From an uncultured Eubacteriales bacterium (GTDB lineage Bacteria > Bacillota > Clostridia > Christensenellales > Aristaeellaceae), in assembly GCA_902764915.1 (NCBI GenBank), contig CACWXY010000035.1, positions 1 to 38,865 of the forward strand: a stretch of DNA of 38,865 nt. Direction: 5' to 3'. Every line of letters begins with the position of its first letter. Within the stretch, counting starts at the first letter, position 1. Positions 25,701 through 31,351 of the stretch are shown here, piece after piece. The notes beneath the pieces were generated by a model. It was not told the DNA's origin and did no database searches. It worked only from the letters and a program-made list of their open reading frames with translations. Made by a program: the position numbers and the translations under genes.

Positions 25701-27383
25701 TGTATTGTACTCGTTTACAAACTCAGCCACACTGGAATGTTCCGAGGAAATGGTTCCGGTGTCTCCGGTCTTCTCTTTCAGAACAAAGTCATCCGGAACC
25801 TCTTTTTCTTCCACTGTATAGACAGCGCCTTCCGGAAGCCCTGTGACAACCACATTGTCATTTGCGCAGAGAGAAATAAGCAGTTTTCCGTTCTCATCAA
25901 AGGTAACTGTCTCTGTGGTTGAACTTCCCTGCCTGGAGCGCTTGGCCGTGAAATCTCCCGCAACCGGACGGTTATCGTTGAGTGCATCATTCACGGTAAT
26001 CTCAAAAGTAAACTGATCCGTTTCCTGGCGGTTTTTGCGCAGAACGGTCTTGTGTACCTCAAGATTGCCCGTTTTTCTTGTATAATCATTGATTACATTA
26101 ACCAGAGTGCCGGAATCCTTATCCTTATTATCAATTGTCACAGAGGACGCGGGCTGATCTTCGCTGTTTATGTATGTATTGGAAAGAACATAATGTTCAA
26201 ATACAGGCAGGTCATTCTCAGCTGTCAGCTCTGTAACCTTATATTTCCCGGTGGGCACCCCGATCATCTTGACATATGTGCCGTTGGGAACGGTAATCGA
26301 CTCCGTACCGTCTGCTTTGACAGCATAGCCCTCAAAGTATGTGTTTCCCTCACTGTCTGTTTTCTCGGTCTGCGAATCCATGACATAGCAGATGCTTCCA
26401 TCTTCGCTGGTCACCGTAAACTTATATGTCAGATTATCGGGAATCCTGCCATTGTCGTCCACCCGGACCGTTTTGGCGATACGGATGTAGGACATGTCTC
26501 TTGTATTGATGATACGCGAAACATTGGGGTCCGCATCATCCTGCCGGGCTGTTGTCGAGTCCGCAGTGTAGTTCTCGATTGCATCCTCCACAACAACATA
26601 TCGGATGTTTCTCTTCAGGCCATCAATCAGCTGACTGACCGGAAGTCTTTTCCACGTTACGGTATAGGTATTACCACTTTCTGATGCAAAGCGGCTAGGC
26701 GCATACTTGGCCGTTACATCATCATAATGTGTCTCATCATAGTATGCACGCAGAGAAAGCGCATTCACAAACTCTTCCAGCGATGGCCGGTCGTTGGCCT
26801 TGTCGTCGTCATCATCCCATGTCTTAATAAAGGTAATATCACGGGCTGTCGTAAGCTTGGGTTCGACGGTCACGTCTGTCTGCAGAAACACCAGGAAAGG
26901 GCTCGCATAAATCTGGATGCCCTCTTCGTCTTCTTCAGGCGCACTCATGCGGATCAGGTAGACACCGGGTCCCCACTCCGTTGATTTATATGACTTTTTT
27001 CCAGCACCGATTTTGCCAAATTCCCCACGGTAGCTGGGATACTCGATCGCGATCAGATCAGCCTGCTCGATCGCCTTTGTACTGAGCTCATTATCAACCG
27101 TTTCATTGGCATTGAGCTTGCTGATCACGGCCGCTATGTCGTCGTTGCCCTTAAAGGGATCTATTACTGTCCAGACATCATTATTGAAGGTTGCCACCCG
27201 ATACATTTCAATGGCAATCTCGTTGGACCCATACTCCGCCTGATCAGCTGTACTCATATCAATGGTGATAGATGCAGCTAGCGCGTTACCAGCAAACAAC
27301 ACAAGACAAAAGAGCAGAACAAGCATGAGAATGCTTCTGCCGAATCCTTTTCCGTGATCGTGCTGATGTTTTCCCTGTGTCAT
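19788..27383 (-). CDS. Giant Cna_B/Spy0128-type pilin-like surface protein
   Basis: A 2531-residue cell-surface protein. After a signal peptide (cut near Ala36) comes an N-terminal pilin domain ending in VTVEPK (171-176), which resembles the VxVYPK pilin motif. About 19 further domains follow: 12 Cna_B domains (openings such as SKAW, KKEW, KKTW; ends such as YTVTE...NT), five Spy0128-like isopeptide-linker domains and two DUF7601-like domains, mostly in the order Cna-Cna-Spy. Lys/Asn/Glu isopeptide sets appear in many. A Pro/Thr and Gly11 hinge precedes the last two Cna_B domains. The C-terminal sorting signal is ILGTG (2496-2500), a TM helix and RKKKAK; there is no LPXTG. The ATG at 27383 has GGAGGG 8 nt upstream; a longer reading lacks a site. 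Confidence 0.9.
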   Translation of the reverse strand: MTQGKHQHDHGKGFGRSILMLVLLFCLVLFAGNALAASITIDMSTADQAEYGSNEIAIEMYRVATFNNDVWTVIDPFKGNDDIAAVISKLNANETVDNELSTKAIEQADLIAIEYPSYRGEFGKIGAGKKSYKSTEWGPGVYLIRMSAPEEDEEGIQIYASPFLVFLQTDVTVEPKLTTARDITFIKTWDDDDDKANDRPSLEEFVNALSLRAYYDETHYDDVTAKYAPSRFASESGNTYTVTWKRLPVSQLIDGLKRNIRYVVVEDAIENYTADSTTARQDDADPNVSRIINTRDMSYIRIAKTVRVDDNGRIPDNLTYKFTVTSEDGSICYVMDSQTEKTDSEGNTYFEGYAVKADGTESITVPNGTYVKMIGVPTGKYKVTELTAENDLPVFEHYVLSNTYINSEDQPASSVTIDNKDKDSGTLVNVINDYTRKTGNLEVHKTVLRKNRQETDQFTFEITVNDALNDNRPVAGDFTAKRSRQGSSTTETVTFDENGKLLISLCANDNVVVTGLPEGAVYTVEEKEVPDDFVLKEKTGDTGTISSEHSSVAEFVNEYNTSVNAQIEGIKELKKGAQTVALQQGQFGFILTPVDGAPMPGDQESIRVENEEDGSFSFPVFTYDLDNLPEGGNSVTFKYNVEEDKSDTDSDTKAKDNIKYDERSYEVTVALRYNKATGVLTATVSPEANKVKFTNRVETTSVDAEKIWKNTKDSNVSMKIAETTLTLTLSGMSDNGEWDHKDADGNDVEYMAYLTSDSTSPNKWKHNWPNLPKYDAQGKVITYTVTESDVRIHGEEVDFQNNLTVDGYKLTNKYPVRTIDASKIWDDDDNEAARPESITFHLFRNGKEMTDKKVTITKDAEGKWEHTWEDLDVYADDGTKYVYTVTEDHVPQYIATVPVGNEENNYQIRNKLLTDSVTVEGTKTYIGEDLKAEDFSFVLKSVTSGRTYEETVKNQENGAFAFTPLQYSIEDLLKDKDDNYQSPTILKYQVYEVLPTDANEENGFVSEHVKYDSAVYDVEVTLTYDPVAFTFDADAKTKLSSEEKEIAFVNEKLQDLSVNKQWFLASDAANDINDTIQNAVIVVELRTSDDAAVTADATGKEIKPVKLNGKENWTYTWVNLPIKTDKGEEIVYKIAETEASINETPLEAAQSVEAGGILRNELPTTEIDVSKAWDDEGNQDSRPNQITFVLKANGDTVVETQVVNVAADGSASYAWKDLDKYDKTGTEIAYTVDEQEVPYYVKRVTSNENDFTITNTFGGVVIEGKKEIKNNSKGVVKPFTFIMTAQDGAPLNGKEQLTTTNLEDGTFAFEALKYQLSDLQTSGGTYVDTEYTYVIKEDLSGVDTSTMIKDGYKYDNNEISVVVKLHYDEENNSIDASVVDDPEHPVRFINEELRTISAKKEWNDNGHAGVNHPSIQFQLYEQIGEQQDSTTDRAEGEPQTPNEANSWTVTWENLDRAKTYYVVETSADTDAMKKFRVAYSGNMDDGFTVTNTYDEVSVPFTARKVMKSGRVLSDEDTFSFSLTPKDGAPGTAQTKTGTGNGSASFDVTFDPIAIDIGDLDGAEEKTFTYEISEVPGDNKLIVYDKNVYTVTVTVYYSVADSKLDKTVFYSINGSENIQYKVEEDQETPFRFANDELTEVSVKKTWDQNGDPADPDAKATVVLRIGENDVTEDYYKKPIKNPVVLEKGKWTYTWEKLPKYAGSQLIQYTVAETQYEIGGDTWTPENLEAEEGVIKNPLPKVNITLRKKWEGDETTDKKQRRNVIITLLRSTGTDEEVVESWEVDADDKEDEKFKVIENLPAYDADGNKYTYHVTETPVLAEGETYNGGVVVPFYTSILPGGMALDKPEGATPPPDSVAWAFEVHNVYETAKVTLGGLKKMKAGDHSVAYFSFRLEAVTEGAPMPAATEASSDTTGAFKFDGITYTLEDLGRQEDGVNYNTEKIYEYRIAEIEPEGTVDHISDDVRYDQHTETVQVTLKYNASTGAFSAECSKTPEEVVFTNEELTDITVDKRWYQLSGRDEMINAVLKNASVDVSLFANGTIVEDSTVTLDGTVDAVETVAWHYEWLHLPKYDDDGAIIAYTVEEANVKVNIPAEADSQAEPDTLPAVAAEKVETGWFIISNPLPSTTVSARKVWYGAPSNTTTFPAITFTLHGEENVTYDTKMIPANAPENARTVTWENLPRYTREGTTISYTVTESVVANYVPNYSAPTVTENGITYTVTNIYAPPSSASPGSTTPGRTVTPTPVPVNGGGGGGGGGGGRAPTPTPEPTPTPTPMMDIVGQKIWIDDNNEHGLRPSNIAVSVYANGQPINANVNLSGLGGTWSYSASNLPSLDENGNPISYSFVESSVEGYETSVNGTTIVNRLIERPPTEVRDMVMEKQWDDDNNANGDRPSTIQIDLLRNGEVIDTVTVSAAGGWSYDFTDLPQDDGYGNKYTYTMQEHAVDGYYMRLVGNTMTNSRIPTETEPPRMAFDDFSMEDLEELLDISDYETPLFGILGTGNDIPVYIFVLGGVGILAILLLVIFGRKKKAK
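20559..20710. repeat. Low-complexity Pro/Thr and poly-Gly hinge of the giant protein
   Basis: DNA of GGC/GGT triplets (20604-20636) encoding 11 consecutive Gly is flanked by Thr-Pro repeats on both sides (PTPTPEPTPTPTP and TVTPTPVPVN). It separates the long domain array from the two membrane-proximal Cna_B domains and should be a flexible hinge or wall-spanning part. The triplet repeat could change length in frame by slippage. A similar Pro/Thr spacer occurs in the neighbouring sortase (stalk, about residues 78-207). Confidence 0.85.
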
Positions 27384-27439
27384 ACCTTTTCCCTCCGGTT
27401 CACACTTTTCTGCCGGGCACATGCATCTTACATAAAAAT

Positions 27440-28345
27440 CTATTCCGATCGTTCCAGATATTTCTGTTCCTGTTTGGCCTTCAGTTCCAGAACAATCATT
27501 AACACCAGCATTCCTACAAGGAATGTCGGCACTGCCAAAACAATCGTGGTGACCCATACAGGCAGAATACGCTGTGTGCCCTCCTGGTCAATCAACCGGG
27601 AAGCAGAAAGCGTACTTGGATCAGCCATCACTTCGCTCATGTCAATCCGTTTTGCCTGAACAAGCAGCCTATGGGAATTCACACCGTCCGGTGTACCGGT
27701 TACCAGTGTCAGAAGATCCTGTCCTTCTGCAATTCCCAATGAGGCGGTGTCCTCGGGTTCAACAACCGAGATCTGTTCGACCTCATAGATCAGCATCTCG
27801 TTGAGGATATACATTTCCACCATATCCCCTCGGCTGACCTGGTCAAGGTCTGTAAAGAGTCTCGCACTTGGCGCTGCCGTGTGGCCTGCCAGTACCACAT
27901 GGGTAGAAGCGCCGCCCAACGGGAGCGACGTTCCCGTCAGGTGTCCGACACCTTTCTCCATGGCTTCCTCCCCTGTTCCGTGATAGATCAGAAGTCGAAG
28001 CCCTATCTTGGGGATTTCCACCGTTCCTATGATTCCATCGCCTGTCGGATTCAGCAGTGACCAGTACCAGTCGCTGTCATAATCGTTTTCACGATCTGAC
28101 TCGGAAAGCGGATCCTGTATCACACGTTCCGTGTTTTCAGCAAGAAACGCATTATAGGCGCTTACCTGTTCCCGCTGCCAGTCGATCTCATTCTGCGGCA
28201 GTGCTTTCACCGCGCGTTCATGCTGAGCCATCAACTGTTCTGCCCGGTACTGGATGACCTGATCACTTACCGTGGGGAACAGGAAATAGGCCACGCCCCC
28301 CAGAAGAACGATCAGAATCACAAGGTCTATCAGTATATGCTTCAC
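27440..28345 (-). CDS. Class C sortase homologue lacking the catalytic Cys
   Basis: A 301-residue protein with the architecture of pilus-polymerising class C sortases: N-terminal TM (4-23), a lid-like region containing DPLSES, the catalytic domain with EIPKIGLRLLIYHGT, and a C-terminal TM (about 260-287). His155 is present in LAGHTAAPSARLFTDL and Arg226 in VNSHRLLV. The position normally TLVTC reads TLVTG: codon 217 (27697-27695) is GGT where TGT/TGC is expected. Arg or similar after the His is Thr. The frame is open throughout, so it is not a simple pseudogene. A non-catalytic helper role or a recently inactivated enzyme are both possible. ATG with GGGAGA upstream. Confidence 0.88.
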   Translation of the reverse strand: MKHILIDLVILIVLLGGVAYFLFPTVSDQVIQYRAEQLMAQHERAVKALPQNEIDWQREQVSAYNAFLAENTERVIQDPLSESDRENDYDSDWYWSLLNPTGDGIIGTVEIPKIGLRLLIYHGTGEEAMEKGVGHLTGTSLPLGGASTHVVLAGHTAAPSARLFTDLDQVSRGDMVEMYILNEMLIYEVEQISVVEPEDTASLGIAEGQDLLTLVTGTPDGVNSHRLLVQAKRIDMSEVMADPSTLSASRLIDQEGTQRILPVWVTTIVLAVPTFLVGMLVLMIVLELKAKQEQKYLERSE

Positions 28346-28409
28346 ATTGTCTCTCCCTTGCCCGGTTTTCCTTGCGGTATTCCTGGAAGCTCAGAAATAT
28401 CGCCTTGTC

Positions 28410-28976
28410 TCAGTCACTGACCCAGTGGATCTGGGAGAGAGGCCACAATACGGCTCTGGCCCGCCCCATGACCCAGCCTTCCGGTATCGATCCAAATATC
28501 TGGGAACGGCTGTCAACAAACTGATTGGAGTCCGCAAGCACATACAGCGAGTGCTCCGGCACCACATATACGTCCTTATCTCCTTCCCCCTGTATAGCCG
28601 CTCTGAGCTTGACAATCTTCCCATCATCGGAGATTTTCAGGCGATCCCCTGGAAGTCCCAGAATCTTGCGCACCATGGTTCTGCCCTCATAGCGGAACAG
28701 AACATAGTCATTGGTTTTGAGGTCCTCAAGTTCCACGTTTGTAAACAGCACCGTACTGCCTGTCGGAAACTCGCTTCGAACGGAGCTGTTTCGGATTGTT
28801 ACAAGGTTCACCTCGTACTGAGAGATAAGAAAGCATATACCAGTCACTGCCAACAGCATAACCCAGAAGCCCCGGTTGGCTCTTTTCCTTCGGCGGCTGC
28901 GGACCTCCCGCCGAATTTCCTTTCGAAGCTGGTCTTTGGTAAATCCCAGTCGCCTAATCGTCTTGCGTCGTGCCAC
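28410..28976 (-). CDS. Signal peptidase I-like protein with altered catalytic dyad
   Basis: A membrane protein of the S26 signal peptidase family, first gene of the fibre operon. It has a very basic cytoplasmic N terminus, one TM helix (about 37-53) and the periplasmic fold with GLPGDRL and LADSNQFVDSRSQIFG boxes. Numbering from the ATG at 29033, Ser84 aligns with the nucleophile, but SMxPT is SVRSE. At the Lys position VKR has become VRK (121-123), placing Arg where the general-base Lys belongs. SipA of streptococcal pilus loci is a known altered relative needed for assembly. I place the start at the GTG at 28976 (AGGA 8 nt upstream); the ATG at 29033 has no ribosome site but cannot be excluded. 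Confidence 0.8.
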   Translation of the reverse strand: MARRKTIRRLGFTKDQLRKEIRREVRSRRRKRANRGFWVMLLAVTGICFLISQYEVNLVTIRNSSVRSEFPTGSTVLFTNVELEDLKTNDYVLFRYEGRTMVRKILGLPGDRLKISDDGKIVKLRAAIQGEGDKDVYVVPEHSLYVLADSNQFVDSRSQIFGSIPEGWVMGRARAVLWPLSQIHWVSD

Positions 28977-29069
28977 AACTGGATTCCTCGCATTCGCATT
29001 TCTCCTTAAAATGATTATCAAACCATAATCCATTTTTCACGGAGAAATGCATACTTTTCCACGTATCTC

Positions 29070-29098
29070 ATTATAAGGATTCCATGCAAAAAGAGCAA
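29070..29098 (-). promoter_or_regulatory. Sigma-A promoter of the fibre operon
   Basis: On the minus strand TTGCTC (29098-29093), a 17-bp spacer and a perfect TATAAT (29075-29070). Transcription would begin near 29063, giving a leader of about 85 nt to the GTG start (30 nt to the ATG alternative). It is the only good promoter I found between recD2 and the end of the 14-gene unit. Confidence 0.75.
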
Positions 29099-29179
29099 GA
29101 CGGTAAGTCGGGTTTCCCATCAATTAGTAGGAAAATCTTCATAAAAATGAACCAGAACCGCCTGTTTTCATGGAAATCC

Positions 29180-31333
29180 TTACTTCAGTCGCTCTGCAAG
29201 CCGCGTATTGCGCTTGTCAATCGTAAGATTGCGCACACAATACGCCAGTGCCTTCCTCGTTCCTACCAGAACCATAACCCGTTTGGCACGGGTTACCCCG
29301 GTATAGAGCAGATTGCGCTGCAGCATGGTAAAATGCGACATAAGAACCGGCATCACGACAATTGGATATTCCGCTCCCTGCGCCTTGTGCACTGTCGTCG
29401 CATAGGCCAGCGTCACTTCATCAAGTTCGGAAATATCATAGGCAACCATCCTTTCATCAAAACGCACCTGCAGCGTTCTCTCTTCCAGATCCACGCTGAT
29501 AACGGTTCCGATATCCCCGTTGAAGACTTCCTTGTCATAATTATTCCGGATCTGCATAACCCGATCCCCGCTTATGTAGCGAATGCCGCCGCGGGTAAGG
29601 CATGCTCCAGGAGAAGGCTGCAGCGCAGCCTGCAGAAGCTGATTCAGGTTCACGGCGCCAACAACGCCCCGCTGCATGGGTGTGAGCACCTGAATGGCGG
29701 AATAATCCACATGATAATACTGGGGAAGACGGCGGCATACCAGGTCCACAATCAGCTGTGCAGCCTGTTCAGGCTGTTCTGCCTCCTGGAAGAAGAAATC
29801 CGTGCCCTTTCCGTTGGAAATGTCCGGATACTCCCCTCGGTTGATGCGATGCGCATTGGTAATAATCCGGCTGGTCTGGGCCTGACGGAATATCCGTGTC
29901 AGCCGGACAACCGGAAAAGCATGGGATTCCATAATGTCACGAAGCACATTTCCCGCTCCAACGCTGGGCAGCTGGTCCACATCGCCCACGAAAATGAGAT
30001 GCATGGCATCCGGCACAGCCTTTAGAAGGTTATACATGAGCAAAAGATCCACCATGGAGCATTCGTCCAGAATCAGCACATCGCCTTCCAGCGGTTTCTC
30101 CTCATTTCGCTGATAGCCCTCCGGCGGTTTGAATTCCAGAAGCCGATGAATGGTTTTGGCCTCCATACCGGTAACTTCAGACAAGCGCTTAGCTGCACGC
30201 CCGGTAGGCGCAGCCAGCAGAATCCGTGCGCCGGTCGCACGCAGGATTGTCAGAATCCCCAGGGTTGTCGTACTTTTTCCAGTGCCCGGGCCACCCGTCA
30301 GTACCATGATCTTTTCCGTAACAGAGGTGCGGATCGCTTCCATCTGTACCTCGTCATACGTCATGCCGGTCTTCTTTTCAACCCATGCCTCCGCCTTTTC
30401 CGACCAGCTGACATGAATCCTGCTTTCCGCAGATGCAATCGTCTTGAGCCTTCGAGCCGTTCCAATCTCCGCGAAATAGAAAGGTGGAAGATAAATAGCT
30501 TTTCCCTGACCATCCGGTAGTTCTTCCCCGATCACATCCTTTTCTTCCAGCATATGATCCAATGTCATCTGCAGCAGTTCTTCCCGTACGTTCAGCAGGG
30601 TTTTCCCAGTGCTGACCAGCATATCCCGCGTCGCATAGCAGTGTCCTTCGTCGGCCAGCTGATTCAGGGTATAGAACAGACCGCTCCGAAGCCTCTCATA
30701 CTTTTCCGGCCCGAATCCCATCTTCTGCGCAATCATGTCGGCTGTCTTAAACCCGATCCCCCATATATCATCTGCCAGTCGATAAGGATTCTCCGTAACG
30801 ACGGATATGCTGTCATTGCCATAGGTCTTAAAGATACGGGTAGCATGCGCTGTTGAAACATTGTGGCTCTGCAGGAAAAGCATGATGGTCTTGATCTCCT
30901 TCTGCTCCTCCCAGCTTCGCATCACCCGTTCCACCCGGTTGCATCCGATCCCCGGAACTTCCATAAGGCGCTGCGGCGTATGCTCAATCACGTCCAGGGT
31001 GTCCTTGCCGAATACAGAGACAATCCTATGGGCAAACTTTGGTCCGATCCCCTTCACAAGCCCCGATCCCAGGTACTTTTCGATACCGTATACGGTCGCA
31101 GGCAGACGCTCCTCGAATGTCTCCACAACGAACTGACGTCCGTACTTGGCGTCCATTTTCCATTCCCCGCCAAGAAGAAGCACTGAGCCTACAAACGTGT
31201 CCGGCATGGTACCGACTACTGTCACAAGGTCAGGGTTTCCTTTCATCCGGCAGCGAAGAACCGAATAGCCTTCCGACTGATACGTGATATGTTCCACGAT
31301 ACAGGACAGGGTCTCTACCGCTTTTTTCGGCAT
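29180..31333 (-). CDS. recD2: RecD2-type 5'-3' DNA helicase
   Basis: A 717-residue superfamily 1B helicase of the RecD2 group found in bacteria without RecBCD. The N-terminal extension (1-330) includes helix-hairpin-helix motifs such as VKGIGPKFAHRIV and VPGIGCNRVERV. Walker A is GGPGTGKST (347-355) and Walker B ILDECSMVD (421-429). The C-terminal motif VTLAYATTVHKAQGAEYP is the typical UvrD_C_2 end. It acts in DNA repair and fork processing. It lies 18 nt downstream of the acyltransferase fusion on the same strand and uses that gene's promoter. No convincing terminator was seen between its stop and the fibre operon promoter. Confidence 0.95.
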   Translation of the reverse strand: MPKKAVETLSCIVEHITYQSEGYSVLRCRMKGNPDLVTVVGTMPDTFVGSVLLLGGEWKMDAKYGRQFVVETFEERLPATVYGIEKYLGSGLVKGIGPKFAHRIVSVFGKDTLDVIEHTPQRLMEVPGIGCNRVERVMRSWEEQKEIKTIMLFLQSHNVSTAHATRIFKTYGNDSISVVTENPYRLADDIWGIGFKTADMIAQKMGFGPEKYERLRSGLFYTLNQLADEGHCYATRDMLVSTGKTLLNVREELLQMTLDHMLEEKDVIGEELPDGQGKAIYLPPFYFAEIGTARRLKTIASAESRIHVSWSEKAEAWVEKKTGMTYDEVQMEAIRTSVTEKIMVLTGGPGTGKSTTTLGILTILRATGARILLAAPTGRAAKRLSEVTGMEAKTIHRLLEFKPPEGYQRNEEKPLEGDVLILDECSMVDLLLMYNLLKAVPDAMHLIFVGDVDQLPSVGAGNVLRDIMESHAFPVVRLTRIFRQAQTSRIITNAHRINRGEYPDISNGKGTDFFFQEAEQPEQAAQLIVDLVCRRLPQYYHVDYSAIQVLTPMQRGVVGAVNLNQLLQAALQPSPGACLTRGGIRYISGDRVMQIRNNYDKEVFNGDIGTVISVDLEERTLQVRFDERMVAYDISELDEVTLAYATTVHKAQGAEYPIVVMPVLMSHFTMLQRNLLYTGVTRAKRVMVLVGTRKALAYCVRNLTIDKRNTRLAERLK

Positions 31334-31351
31334 GCTCTCGCCCCTTCCCGA

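Noticed and set aside
19788..27383. CRISPR array or phage tail fibre as an explanation of the repetitive 7.6-kb stretch
   Set aside because: The repeats are protein-level, diverged and about 90-140 residues long with no identical short DNA repeats; signal peptide, sorting tail and Cna_B signatures fit a surface protein. No phage genes are nearby.
27440..28345. Class C sortase gene as a pseudogene
   Set aside because: Frame, membrane segments and other active-site residues are intact, so I list it as a gene with a missing Cys rather than as broken.
29099..29179. Possible terminator after recD2 (minus strand, ATGAA...TTCAT then TTTTT)
   Set aside because: The stem is only five base pairs with a long loop; too weak to support. 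Read-through from recD2 into the fibre operon cannot be excluded.
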